A DNA stretch of 64,000 nucleotides from Calendula officinalis (lineage: Eukaryota; Streptophyta; Magnoliopsida; Asterales; Asteraceae): contig OY970820.1 in assembly GCA_963853835.1 (NCBI GenBank), positions 81,526,909 to 81,590,908 of the forward strand. The letters are read 5' to 3'. A model generated the notes under the pieces. The model saw only the letters and a list, made by a program, of their open reading frames with translations, was not told the origin of the DNA and made no database searches. Shown one piece after another: positions 10,799 through 21,884 of this stretch. Positions within the stretch are counted from its first letter, which is position 1. Every line of letters begins with the position of its first letter. Both the position numbers and the translations under genes were made by a program.

Positions 10799-11101
10799 AT
10801 TGAAACTAAAATCAGTTGTAAAAGTCTCTAACTTGGTAATGATAATATTATGACATACTCTGTATGTATGTATGCTTTTATAAGCATTTTCGGTATAATA
10901 AAATCTAATATAATTACATTACTTTAAGTTATGATCTTTAATGATATTTATGATACATTAATGTTGGAATCAGTTGTAATAAAGTCGAATATAATTACAT
11001 TACTACTGCTTAAAAATACAAGCAAGCTCTTAAGTTGTAAAGTTTGGCGTATGCCTAATAAATAAATTATATTAATCAAAATTTAAGAAATGAAAATCAA
11101 A
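10799..11101. other. Promoter-side spacer between the DEFL gene and tRNA-Leu
   Basis: AT-rich sequence with no further gene. It should contain the promoter of the minus-strand peptide gene; a plus-strand ATATTATGACATACTC stretch near 10845 is unremarkable. Confidence 0.4.
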
Positions 11102-11141
11102 GTTGAGATGGCCGAGTTGGTCTAAGGCGCCAGATTAAGGT

Positions 11142-11174
<33 letters not shown>

Positions 11175-11182
11175 TCTCAACA
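11102..11182 (+). tRNA. tRNA-Leu (anticodon AAG)
   Basis: The acceptor stem pairs GTTGAGA with TCTCAAC. The D arm GGCCGAGTTGGTCTAAGGC carries box A. The anticodon stem CCAGA/TCTGG encloses loop TTAAGGT with anticodon AAG. A long variable arm (TCCGAAAGGGCG) is typical of class II tRNA-Leu, and the T arm TGGGTTCAAATCCCA carries box B. There is no intron and CCA is not encoded, as in nuclear genes. A T6 run follows. Confidence 0.97.
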
Positions 11183-11187
11183 CATCC

Positions 11188-11193
11188 TTTTTT
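11188..11193 (+). terminator. RNA polymerase III terminator of tRNA-Leu
   Basis: A run of six T lies 6 nt after the tRNA 3' end, the standard pol III stop. Confidence 0.85.
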
Positions 11194-12040
11194 ACAAGCT
11201 TTTTTTCTAGTCCACAAAATAAACCACTTTTCTTCAAACTTGTGTTTTAAACTGTGAAGTGTGAACCATAACGTTTCCAACTATGCAAATTATAACATAA
11301 CCATAAACTTTTTCTCCAAACCTTAGTTATAAATTTGAACACAAAATCATAAAAATAGAAGAACTGACTATAGCACGACAGGACATTTACACAGCCTTGT
11401 ATAGGACAGGAACCATATTACCAAAAACAATACTAACAAACATTCTTTACTGTGTGAACAAACCTGCTTTAACATCAATTTTGAACTACATCAATGACAC
11501 TAGATATAACGTTTTTTACAAACATATTTATATCATTAAAGATTATTAATGTCTATAACAAGGTAGAAGATAATACATTGCTGTCTAGGAGTATCCTACT
11601 GATAAGAGCAGAAACCAAATCAAATCTGAAGAAAAAAAAAACTAATTAAGTATGTTTCGCTGATAAATATTAGGATAAAGAACAGCAAACATCTTACCCG
11701 TTTGAAGAGAGTTCGTTCATTTCAAATAATGGTTTTTCTGTAATCCAGTAACATAACATCTACTGTCAGTCTTTATCACATAACAATATAACCATTTTAG
11801 AATATAAATTTTCCTTTATATCATAGCCTTAGAAATTTTACCTGAAGTCGTAAAGTTAATACCGCATCACCGCCACAATCAGATATGTTATTGAGATTTG
11901 GGGGATGATAGAATACCTAAGTTTCATTGTAATATCAGTTTCAAATGTGTTGCCCTAATTTCGCATTCGGTACGACAATAATACTGGTAATGAAATTGAT
12001 AAGCTGTTAGGTTTATAATTTGTTGAGGATGATGACTTAC
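11194..12040. other. Spacer or introns downstream of the possible gene at 12041
   Basis: No firm coding exon was established. On the minus strand there are plausible splice signals near 12008 and 11842, so part of this may be intron and terminal exon of the gene remnant described at 12041-12395. Confidence 0.35.
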
Positions 12041-12395
12041 GACTTAGATCACATTGACTCGAAGAAGCATTTCTTCCCAAATTAGGGAAATTATCAGCTT
12101 TAGCATCCCCAAATTTCATTCGTTTTGCCTTCTTAGATCCTATTACCAAATAACAGCATAATCATGTTACCAAATTGAAGAACACAATTCATGTCCCTAA
12201 TCAGTTCCAACACGATAAAGTTTAAATCACAACTTGTATGTCATGTAACAGATCATATAAACAAAATTAATACGGAGTAATAATTAGAACAAATTTCGAA
12301 TTTGATGAAATTACCTTCAGTTCCATGAGTATTTAAATAGCTAAATTGGCCGTTAAAGCGGACGATCTCCAATGATGACTCTGATGGAAGAAGTT
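12041..12395 (-). other. Two probable exons of an unrecognised gene
   Basis: On the minus strand an open stretch ending at 12315 (VRFNGQFSYLNTHGTE) meets a GT donor. An AG acceptor before 12139 opens a second exon (12139-12041) reading GSKKAKRMKFGDAKADNFPN and ending at a GTAAGT donor. The codon is restored exactly across the intron, which supports real exons. The family is not recognised; the second exon has a short basic, nuclear-signal-like patch (KKAKRMK). The upstream side is interrupted by the Harbinger insertion at 12422-14052, so the gene, if real, is probably broken or has this element in an intron. Confidence 0.4.
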
Positions 12396-12421
12396 ACGAT
12401 GTTTTGGTGCATCGTTGCTAT

Positions 12422-14052
12422 GGCTCCTCGGTACGGTCCTAAATTCGATCGGGCGTGGGGTGAGGTGGACGGTCACGCCGTGGCTAGGCAAGGGAACACT
12501 GCCCCCCAACGGCGTTTGGGTGCGGCATGGGTGGAGATGACAACGGGCCACGGGCGTGCACAATGTGGAGGTGGTGGATTTTGGCTGAATATAGCCGTTG
12601 GCAACGGCTATATAGCCGTTGGAATTGAAAAAAAAACTTTTTTTTTTAATTATTTACCTATATATATTTACATACTTTCACTCATTTTACACACACAATT
12701 AATCCATTTTACTCTCTACAAACTTCAATCTTCATACATCTCTACTTACAATGGATCCACACAACAACTCTCCACAAACACCAAACCAACCTTCACAACA
12801 AAATATACCACCGAACCTTGGATTTGGTAGTTTTGAGCCATATGTCAACATCCCAAATTCGGGTGTTGTCCCACCTCACTTTTATCCACAAACCGCACCT
12901 CAATTTCACCAACCCCAATATTCACAAAATGTATCTCAATCATGGACGGAAAATGAGGAAATTGCGTTGTGCCGAGCTTGGTGTGACACTTCTAAAAACG
13001 AGAAGGACGAGAATGGCATGAGAATTAAAAGCTATTGGGAAGCCATTCATTCTAAATTTCATAGCTTCATGGGAGTCCTGCCATACCGAAAAGACAATAG
13101 TCTTAGTAGCAAATGGCGTGACATAAACAACAAGGTTACAAAATTTAATGGTATATACAACAAACTCTCGTCGGAAAGAAGTAGCGAAATGGTCGAGTTT
13201 GATGTTTTGGAGGCCGCCAAGAAACAATACAAAGTTGAAACAAATGGCCATAATTTTGAGCTAGATCGACATTGGTTGATTTTAAAAGAGGATCCAAAAG
13301 GGATCGGCACAATTACTAAAGATCAACAACAATCGAAGCGCTCAAAAAGTTCACAATCGGTTGATGTTTCTGATGGTCGTTCTCGTGTCGACCTTAATGC
13401 AGGGGACGATGAATTTTCAGATGACCTATTCGACGACATTGATGAAACCCCAACTCCTCAATGACCAATTGAAAGAGACAAGGCTAAACGAGCGGGTATG
13501 CATGCGGCGGAAAAGGAAGCGAAGAGCAAGCATATGGAATAAATTGAAAAATGATTAAACGACCACGTTGACACAACGAAAGAGCGCATAGAGATGCGTC
13601 ATCAACAAGTTCAAATGGAGAGGACGCTTCAAAGCGAACAAAGAATGATCAATAATTTGAGTATTTTGAATATGCAACCGACGTCAGGCATGACGCAAGA
13701 AGATCTTGAACATCTGCTTGCCACGAAGGAAAGGGCCCGAAAAACCATGAGCGAGTTAGGATTGTAGTTTTTAAATTTTTAGTTTTTTAAATTTTTAAGT
13801 ATTGTTATTTTTAATTTTAAGTATTTGTAGTTTTAATTTAATTTAATGTATTGTTATTTTAATTTTAATGGAAGTTTAATATTATTTGTGTGAAAAATAA
13901 ATGGAAATGAAATGATAAGATAGAAAATAAAATGGTGTGGTGTGGTAGGTATTTCCACTAAATGATGTGGTGTGGTGATGATATGGTTGCTTAGATGACG
14001 GTGATGTGGCATGAAATATGGGTACCACATATAGTACCCATACCTTGCAGCC
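12422..14052 (+). mobile_element. PIF/Harbinger element carrying only ORF1 (Myb-like)
   Basis: The left tip is GGCTCCTCGGTACGG. The right tip read inward is GGCTGCAAGGTATGGG. Both match the tips of the element at 16529-18393. A 3-bp duplication TAT lies at 12419-12421 and 14053-14055. The left end is GC-rich with repeated GCCGTTGG words; the right end is AT-rich and rich in GTGGTGTGG. It contains a degraded Myb/SANT-like ORF1 and no transposase. Confidence 0.85.
12751..13767 (+). pseudogene. Harbinger ORF1: Myb/SANT-like DNA-binding protein with three nonsense codons
   Basis: The start is MDPHNNSPQTPNQPS and the frame is open for 237 residues. Residues about 65-130 (SWTENEEIALCRAWCDTS, then SLSSKWRDINNKVTKFNG) form the tri-helix Myb/SANT-like domain of Harbinger ORF1 proteins. 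An acidic patch (DDLFDDIDE) follows. The frame continues in phase after TGA at 13462-13464, with further TAA and TGA near 13540-13557, to LATKERARKTMSELGL and TAG at 13765-13767. The downstream part (KRAGMHAAEKEAKSKHME) matches the NAM-associated C-terminal region of this family. In active elements ORF1 works with the transposase in the nucleus; this copy would make at best the N-terminal part. Confidence 0.85.
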
Positions 14053-14202
14053 TATAGAAATTATGGTACATAAACACTAATTTTTGAAAGTATGAGTTGC
14101 AATTTGCAAAGACAAATTAGGCGCCAAATTTTTAAAGTATCTTCGTGGCGCCAACTTTACCTTTTTACGTCCTTTCACATTTTTACTTTCACTTTTTTTA
14201 TA

Positions 14203-16215
14203 CTCTCTCCGTCTCATGAAAAACTTCCCAATTGACTTGTGCACATGCTTTTAAGAGATAGTTGGTTGTAACACACCGATTTTTCATCCAAATTTAAAAC
14301 TTTTAAATAATAAGACTTAAGTCTTTACAAACCAAGTGTCTCAAAATATGATTTAAATAAAACATTTGGAATAATTAGAAAGTACCAAAACCGGTATTAC
14401 AAATATATCAAAAACTAAAGTCTAGGGAATTAAATAAGTACACCGAGCTAATCACTTCCAAATGCTAACTACGGGCCGCCTAATCCTTAGCTCCCGAACC
14501 TGAGTACATAGCCAAAATAAAAGTAGTACGTGAGACAAGATTGTCTCGTGAGAAACATGGGTTTTAGACTCGGTTGGAAAAATATTTGCAATAAAATAAT
14601 AATTAAATAATTATCAAATTGCACATAGTCAAACATACTCTAAGGCTTGCCATAAGCCAATCACATACGTAACGGGCCTCCCCGAAATAACTCCCCCGAT
14701 ATGGGTTAACAAGGTAAACTCCCCCGTTTCCGGGTTATCTATTTGCTCCCCCGATTTCCGGGTTATCTCAAATTCCCCCACATTTACGGGTTATCTATTT
14801 CTCGACACACTACCCTTGCGCAAGGTGGTACCGCCCCAAGGAGGTGTCACTAACTCCCCCAACTTGTGTGGGTTATCTATGATCCAATTGTTTAGCTACC
14901 ACATAATAATTCAACTAATTGAGCCAATGCTCCAAATCATAAGATTCAACATACTAATGGTAACCAAGCAAGTCAATAGCAATTCATATCATCTACTAAC
15001 TAATAAATCTTTATTTCTTTATTAAAACATTTATTTAATAAAGACTACTAAAAACTTGTTGAATCATTTAAACTGTGAAAACTCTTTTACTATGTACTCA
15101 GAAAAGATCACATATACTCACCTTAGCAATGCTATCCAATACTTGTGTTAATCAACACAGATCCTTACTTCTTAATCAAAGAAGTACTTCAAATCTCAAG
15201 GTCTTCTTGACCTAATACCATCATCAACGCAATAACTCGTTATTATTCATAACTAATCACTAATCTGTCCAATATGACATCTCCAACCACCAAGTTCTTA
15301 CTACTTGGTGGAAATCTCGAACTCTAGTTCAAGATTTCTATCCATAGAACCCCAATCTAGCTTGTACACATTGATTACAAGTTCACCATGAGTGTTTTAC
15401 ACTCATGATAGACCATCTTCCCCAAAGATGGTATGGTTGGTTCTCAAAACCATCATTGATACCCATGAAAAGCTTGAAATTAAGATAGGTAAGCAAGATA
15501 ATCAAGAATCCTTACCTTTGATGATAAAATCTCCAAGATTGATGAAGATTCAAGCCTAAGAACACGAAGAACGAGCTTTCTCTCTCTAAAAACGGCTGTT
15601 AGGTGAGTAGGGTTGTTGGTGCTTAAAACCCTAGGCTAAACCCGTTTTTATGCAGCTGAAATAGTTCACGATCGCGAACCAGAGTTCGCGTCGACGCGAA
15701 CTTCGCGTTTCGTGAACAGTTCGCGATCGGCAACCAGTCGGGAACTCCATCTCTGAAAAACCCCAAGTCTCGGTATGAAGTTCACGATCGCGAACCATAG
15801 TTCGCGCCGTGAACTTCCCCAGTCAGCTAGGCTGCAGTTTTTATCGTCCGATTCAGCCCGGTTTCGACCCTAACTATATCAAACGGTGTCCAAATGACAC
15901 GAAACCAATTCCGACGGTTCTGAAATGAATTATCCATAATTATCATATTTTTGTACAATTTATTTATTTACAAAATCTCGGTCGTTACATTGGTGGTGAG
16001 GTATTTGGTAATAAATTTGATTAAAATATATTGTTAGTTTAGAGATTGACATAAAATTAGTGAGAGAAATTTAGAAAAAAATGATAAAGAATGAAATAAA
16101 GTTAATGAGATAATATTAATTTATTAAGTGGGTCCCTTTAATTTTCAAATGAGAAGTTTTTTGTGGGACAATTTTTTTTGGTGAAATGAGAAGTATTTTT
16201 GTGGGACGGAAGGAG
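14203..16215. mobile_element. Stowaway-like MITE split by a solo LTR
   Basis: The left end is CTCTCTCCGTCTCATGAAAA and the right end, read inward, is CTCCTTCCGTCCCACAAAAA. TA flanks both (14201-14202 and 16216-16217). The MITE body is interrupted by 14267-15989; without the LTR the element would be about 290 bp. It belongs to a different Stowaway subfamily from the one at 7604. Confidence 0.85.
14267..15989 (-). repeat. Solo LTR of the chromovirus family, minus orientation
   Basis: On plus it runs TGTAACACACC...CGGTCGTTACA; its complement starts TGTAACGACC like the LTR at 819. The duplication TTGGT is exact at 14262-14266 and 15990-15994. No internal retroelement sequence is present, so it arose by recombination between two LTRs. 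TTCGCG/CGCGAA clusters lie at 15660-15810. Confidence 0.93.
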
Positions 16216-16528
16216 TATTTAGTAAATCACTTATACTTCATCCGTTTCAAAATAAATGATACAAATTAGAGTTCGTGGTTTTTGAGGCAAAATATGATAA
16301 TTAAGATTAATTAGATTAAATTTGATAGTTAGTGGATAATGAGTCCTACATATATTGATTAAAGTGGATGTAGTGTTTAAAAGTAAAAGTAAGGGTAAAT
16401 GTGTCTTTTCACTTTATTAAAGGAAATAGTTAGTGGGTGTGGTCTCCACTACCATTTACCAAATATGGTATGTTTTCAAAGTGTATCACTTATTTTGAAA
16501 CACCTTAAAATGGAAAATGTATCACTTA

Positions 16529-18393
16529 GGCTATGAGGTATGGGTATCACATGTGGTACCCAATTTGCCTGCCACATCATCGCCACCTCAGCAACCACAC
16601 CACCACCACCACACCACATCATTTGGTGGAAATACCCACCACACCACACCATTTTATTTTCCATCTCATCATTTCATTTCTATTTATTTTACACACAAGT
16701 AATATTTTATATAATTTAAAATTACATTACATTAAATAAAATTAAAATGACAATACTTTAAATTAAAATGACAATACTTGAAATTAAAATTAAAAATTAC
16801 AATAATTAAAATAAATTATTACTCTTCATCGTCGGCATGTGCGTTGTTGTAGAGATGGACCACCAAGTCTTGTCGAAGTCGTTCGTGTGTTGTTTCGTCT
16901 CGAATGTCGACAACCCTATGCAAATATTCTGGCGTTCCCGGTATATACAAAGCATGTTGGGGACCGTTCGACACATATGGAGAAATCGTCCGACCTTTTT
17001 CTTAGATAACCATATTATGCATTACCACACATGCATACAAAATATATCTTAATCTTTCAAGGTCGTATGCACGGGCCGCGTTTTTGACAATGTGCCACTT
17101 CGCCTTTAAAACTCCAAAAGCCCGTTCCACATCCTTACGTGCGGATTCTTGTTTTTTGGTAAACAAGACCTCTTTTGGATCACCTGGATGTCGATAGGCT
17201 TTGACAAATATCGCATGACGAGAATATATACCATCGGTAAGGAAATAACCGAATCTATATGGAGTGACATTCACCGTATAAGGATCATCGGGTGCCTTTC
17301 CTGATAACAAGTCGTTGAATATTGGTGATTGATCAAGCACGTTAATATTATTATTAGAAACCGCACACCCAAAATAAGCATGCCAAAACCATAAATGTTG
17401 GGAAGCAACAACTTCTAATATCAACGACGGTACTCTATGATGCCCTCCAGTGTACTCACCTCTCCACGATTGTGGACAACTCCTCCAATCCCAGTGCATA
17501 CAATCAATGCTACCAAGCATTCCAGGAAAACCATGTCTCTCTTCGTGTGCCTCATATAATTTTTGAACATCGGTTACTATTGGTTTTCGAAATAAATAGG
17601 CTGAATATTTCTAAAACACCTTGTGAAAATCTATACATACTTTCCCTAGCAGTTCTTTCAGACATGCGTAGGTACTCGTCAAGAGAATCAGGGGATGACC
17701 CGTAAGCCATAGCTCGATTGCTGCAGTACATTTTTGCAAAGCAGTGAATCCCCGCCTACCTCTAGCATCATATCTCAATTGAAAAAAAGGATACCTGCTT
17801 TCTAATGCGCTACATATGCGCATAAATAAATTTCTGGTCAGGCGAAACCTTCGTTGGAAATCGTTGTTGTCATAAACAAAATCATCCGCAAAATAATCTC
17901 GATATAGCCGTTCGTGTCCAACTTCTCGATTTCTATTTTGCTTCGCGGTTCTAGTGTCAAAGACTTCACTTTCATCATCGTCGGATAAATCATCGAGGAG
18001 TTCTTCGTATATTGTTAGCATAGACGCATCATCCTCGTCAGATGATGAACCAAGATAATTCATTATTTGTGAGTTGGGGTATTTTGGTAGAGTTGTAGTG
18101 TGTTTTGGTAGTGTTTTGATAATATTTGAGTGTGTTTATATAGGAAATAAATAAATTAAATAAATTGATTATTTTTTTTAAAAATCCCCAACGGCTACCA
18201 AAAGAGCCATTCAACGGCTCTTTCTCGTTCAAATCCGATCCCCAACGCCCGTGGAAGAGCGTCGTCCGAGCAATACTTTCGCCACGCCGACCTAACGCCG
18301 TTTTGGGGGGGGGGGGTTTCCTGGTTTGCACCACGCCGTCGGGGGTGAGGTGGACACCACGCCGGGCCGAGCGTGGTCCCATACCCGTTAGCC
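16529..18393 (-). mobile_element. PIF/Harbinger element carrying only a transposase
   Basis: The tips are GGCTATGAGGTATGGG (left) and, read inward from the right, GGCTAACGGGTATGGG. The target duplication TTA lies at 16526-16528 and 18394-18396. It sits inside the MITE above. The right end is GC-rich and serves as the upstream side of the minus-strand transposase; the left end is AT-rich and matches the right end of 12422-14052. Confidence 0.93.
16819..18063 (-). pseudogene. Harbinger DDE transposase with two frameshifts, a stop and a lost catalytic Asp
   Basis: Reading starts at 18063 (MNYLGSSSDEDDASML), with the N-terminal RRFRLTRNLFMRI helix region. The frame is lost near 17715 (the continuation in another frame reads AMAYGSSPDSLDEYLRMSER) and again near 17590. 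It recovers at KPIVTDVQKLYEAHEERHGF and MLGSIDCMHW (first catalytic Asp). The second catalytic position reads SNNNINVL where the family has SNNDINVL, so Asp is replaced by Asn. The catalytic Glu is in DVERAFGVLKAKW. A TAA at about 17002-17004 precedes a further open tail ending at 16819-16821. This copy cannot encode an active enzyme. Confidence 0.88.
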
Positions 18394-18415
18394 TTATTTT
18401 GAAACCGAGGAAGTA

Positions 18416-19160
18416 ATAATATTTTTCGGAGAGGAAATGCAGTACATAAAGAATATTTTATAGTTGTAATGTTATAAATATATTAATTTAATATGACGTG
18501 TAAAAACAAAATTGTCGAGAGCACATGATTTCTCACATGATTTCTCGTGTAACAAAAGAATTACTTCTAATAAACACTCCGCTGATATTCATAGCGAATG
18601 TTTCATATTTTTTAAACATGTTCCAGTTCAAAATTCTTTTGTGAATCAGTACACATTACATGTTTAGATTTAAGTTAACAGAGTTCTCATTCTAACTTAT
18701 ATTCGTTAATAAACATTTGCTTTATAATTAACTACTTTTACAAGTTTGTTATTTAAGTTAATATTTATATTTTCTATTTGCAACCGAGGCATTTAATCTC
18801 ATTTCTTTAATTTGTGCATAAACTGTATGGAGATATATCCAACTTGACATGAGTTGTGAAAACATTTCGATGGTAAAAAAATAATGTAATGTAGTTACAT
18901 CAGAATGGTAAAAGTAGAAGTAATTACTCATAATGTAAGTTTGGAAGTTTGTCACATTAAAAATGTAAGTTTTAAAGGCGTTACATAAAAATAGTAAGTT
19001 TTGAAATTTAGTAGATCAAAGATAAGCTTCATATTAATAATTTACTAAACGCACAATTTACTTTAATATTGAAAACTACTATAAAAAAATTAATCACCAC
19101 AATTAACTTTTAAACAAATCTCATGGGATCATGAGTGGAACCAAAACTGGATTACCCTAT
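18416..19160. other. AT-rich spacer upstream of psaE
   Basis: No supported gene or bounded repeat was seen. The distal promoter of psaE may extend into it. Confidence 0.45.
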
Positions 19161-19281
19161 GATAAGCATATCGCACCCGATCCAATGGTGGATTTGGATA
19201 GGCAGTGAATGGGCTGAGTTGTTCAGCATCCAATAGTGTGGGACAACACTATCTTAAATGAAGGATATAACAACACACGTG
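19161..19281 (+). promoter_or_regulatory. psaE promoter region with light-type boxes
   Basis: An I-box core GATAAG is at 19161-19166, CCAAT motifs are near 19182 and 19229, and a G-box CACGTG (in ACACACGTGGCAAC) is at 19276-19281, about 145 bp before the ATG. I-box plus G-box is the usual layout in light-driven photosynthesis genes. Binding is inferred from motif identity only. Confidence 0.55.
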
Positions 19282-19424
19282 GCAACACTTTACTGGTCAT
19301 CTCAATTACGACCAACACCATTCACTCAAATCATAAGAAAAAAAGATACTCCCATTACATCAAAATTCAAAACCCTTTGAAATTAAATCACCAACTTGTT
19401 TGTTCATCAACACCTTGAAAACAA

Positions 19425-20362
19425 ATGGCAAGTTGCAGTATGGCATCTGCTGCTTCAAGTTTTGTAGTGACACCAAATGTCACCTCTAACTCAACCACGG
19501 TTAAGCCCAATATGGTTACCATGTTACCTATCCACACCACCAGAGGTTCAAGATTGGTTGTAAGGGCCGAAGAGGCAGCGGCGGCACCACCCGCTCCCAC
19601 CGCTGAAGCCGCCAAGGAGGAGAAGCCTAAGCCACCTCCAATTGGGCCCAAGAGAGGAGCAAAGGTATAAATACTTACATGTGTCTGTATCTATATGTCT
19701 ATTTCAATCTATATGTGTTTATTAATTATATGATTGTACTTTGATGTTATATAGCATGCTTTACTAATCCTAAAATCATAAGTAAATATTAAGATATGAG
19801 TTTTGTTAATGACAGTGCTTAGAGATGTTTTTTAAGAGGTAGTTGTATGCATAATATGTTTGTATATTTATTAATGGTGGTTAATTCCTAAAATGCAGAC
19901 GTGGTTATTGATTATTGTACAAGTTTTTTATGCGTGTCTTAGCATCTTATTTACAGCCCTTGGGACTGTCATTATCATTTTCCTTAAAAATAAACATGAG
20001 AAACCATAAAACAGTTGCGGTTTTTCAAAAAACGAAACTAAAGTTATAACTTATAGTATTTGATTTTTAACTGTTAATGATATGATCTTCTGCACACAGG
20101 TGAGAATTCTGAGGAAGGAGTCCTACTGGTTCAAAGGAGTGGGATCGGTTGTGACTGTAGATCAGGTAAAACCTAATACTTTGTATTATGTAATCAAATG
20201 TTTATAATTTGGTATTAAATGTTGGTTTTTATATAAAATAATAATGGTGTGCAGGACCCAAAGACTCGCTACCCGGTTGTTGTTCGGTTTAACAAAGTGA
20301 ATTATGCAAACGTTTCGACCAACAACTATGCATTGGATGAGATTCAAGAAGTTTTAGAATGA
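19425..20362 (+). CDS. psaE: Photosystem I reaction centre subunit IV (PsaE), chloroplast precursor
   Basis: Three exons: 19425-19664, 20100-20165 and 20255-20362, all with GT-AG introns and phase 0, give 137 residues. The first about 45 residues (MASCSMASAASSFVV...GSRLVVRA) are a Ser/Thr-rich chloroplast transit peptide. An Ala/Pro-rich linker (AAAAPPAPTAEAAKEEKPKP) follows, then the PsaE core GPKRGAKVRILRKESYWF, GVGSVVTVDQ, RYPVVVRFNKVNYANVSTNN and YALDEIQEVLE. PsaE is a small SH3-like stromal subunit of photosystem I that helps dock ferredoxin and supports cyclic electron flow. Length and intron positions fit plant psaE genes. All conserved blocks are present, so it looks functional. Confidence 0.97.
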
Positions 20363-21149
20363 GTTTCTTGTTCATGTTGTGATTGTAGAAATCCTATCGT
20401 TTCAATCCTTCGCTACATATTTTATCAATGAATTTGTATCATATTCTCTAACTGTCTTTCTCTGTTTCCTAATTTTAGTTATTTACCTCTTATTAAATTA
20501 CCAAACCGAGATTAGTTTAATGACAAAAATGTCCTTGAATATGCATAGAAAGAATCAGAAGTAAAAAAAAAAAGTATAACAAATCTGCATCCAGTACCTT
20601 CAAACTCCTAAGAACATTTCCAATGGTTAACCTCACAATAGCAGAATAACAAATCGAAAATCTGATTGTGGTGTAATAATCTATACAAGCAGGCACCCAA
20701 TTACATTTTAATGTGTTCAGATTCAGAATACTATTTTACAACCAAATGCATAATTGGCAAACTGATAAAGGATGACCTATGAAAACTGCAGCTCGGAATT
20801 TGACTATATCGAAATTATTATATGAACAAAGCCAAATCCATATTTGACTTAGAGATCCAGAAGCAACGAACAAATGGCGATGAACTGATGAATTTAAATT
20901 CCATAATTATAGAACATCCGGACTATTTTCTATCACATCTTATACGTTATAAATGAACCAACAGGTTACACAATTTATTATTATTCAATTCGAGCTTATC
21001 AGAAAGTATTCGTGCGAAATTTTGAGCGAATGCATTGGGCATGTAGTATTTCGTCGTATAAGAGTTACCTGATCCCAGAATCCGGAGGAGGACGAGGATC
21101 TGTTAGATGCACCGCTAGTATATGTATGTGATCAAAATTAGGGCAAGCA
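20363..21149. other. psaE 3' flank and spacer
   Basis: The start is the psaE 3' UTR. On the minus strand a short open stretch ending at a GTAACT donor near 21068 could be an exon but has no start or partner. Nothing firmer is seen. Confidence 0.4.
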
Positions 21150-21289
21150 GGGGTGTTTGGGAAAGCTTATTTAAAGGGGTTTATGGCTTATAAGCTTATA
21201 TAAGCTTAAATAATCCCTTTAAAAAGGGATTATTAAGGCTTATAATTATAAGCCATAAGCTCCCCTAAATAAGTTTTCCCAAACACCCC
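21150..21289. mobile_element. Small hairpin MITE
   Basis: The ends are GGGGTGTTTGGGAAAGCTTA and TTTTCCCAAACACCCC, and the inside is also largely self-complementary (GGCTTATAAGCTTATATAAG; CTTATAATTATAAGCC). About 140 bp, no ORF. The GGTGTTTGG tip occurs in plant hAT and Harbinger MITEs; the target duplication is unclear, so the superfamily is left open. Confidence 0.78.
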
Positions 21290-21676
21290 CGCAGTTGGTA
21301 ATTAAGCAAGTTGCACCACCGTATAACATGACGTCAGCACACTTAACTATCACAGATAACCACTTAACCACCGGTGACCGGTTGTTCCAGTCCGGCCATT
21401 TCTTGGCTGGTGAGTGGTAACCATGATTCTCCCCGGTCATTACTCACGTAAGTTACAGAAAATATCCCCAGTGTTTACCTAGTTGCAAGTGCTTCTGCCA
21501 AATCCTCTTAATTTTACATACAGCACCTTTTTTTACAAATATTTGCTAATGAGGACACTTTTGACTTATTTTTATAACGATGAACATACCTTTTAATTCA
21601 TCTACCATAATAATTGTTTTATATGATTATATAGTCTGCAAGAGTACTTGTATAGTGTGGTAGATATATCAATAAA

Positions 21677-21869
21677 CCCAAGGTTTCTAGCCTAGTGGTA
21701 TAAGGTGTTGCCCATGACCCATAGGTCATGGGTTCAAGTCTCGTCGTGGACTTTGGTGGTGGGATTTATTCCCCATAGGTGGAAGGTTTGAGGGAAGACA
21801 TACTGCCCCTTGTGGATGTCACTGTCTATGCTCGAACCACTAACTTACTAACTTACCATTAAAAAAAAA
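21677..21869 (+). mobile_element. tRNA-derived SINE with 15-bp target duplication
   Basis: Box A-like TAGCCTAGTGGTATAAGG and box B-like GGGTTCAAGTCTCG head a 193-bp body ending in an A10 tail. The exact duplication AGATATATCAATAAA lies at 21662-21676 and 21870-21884. Confidence 0.92.
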
Positions 21870-21884
21870 AGATATATCAATAAA

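Larger units (their letters stand above)
16236..18413. mobile_element. Stowaway-like MITE split by a Harbinger element
   Basis: The left half starts CTTCATCCGTTTCAAAATAA after TA (16234-16235). The right remnant is TTATTTTGAAACCGAGGAAG followed by TA (18414-18415). Joining across the insertion recreates the GTATCACTTATTTTGAAAC end seen in the other copies. It is the same family as 7604-7916. Confidence 0.87.

Noticed and set aside
12372..12830. 152-residue ORF at the left end of the Harbinger element
   Set aside because: It covers the GC-rich terminus and 5' UTR in a frame different from ORF1 and resembles no protein.
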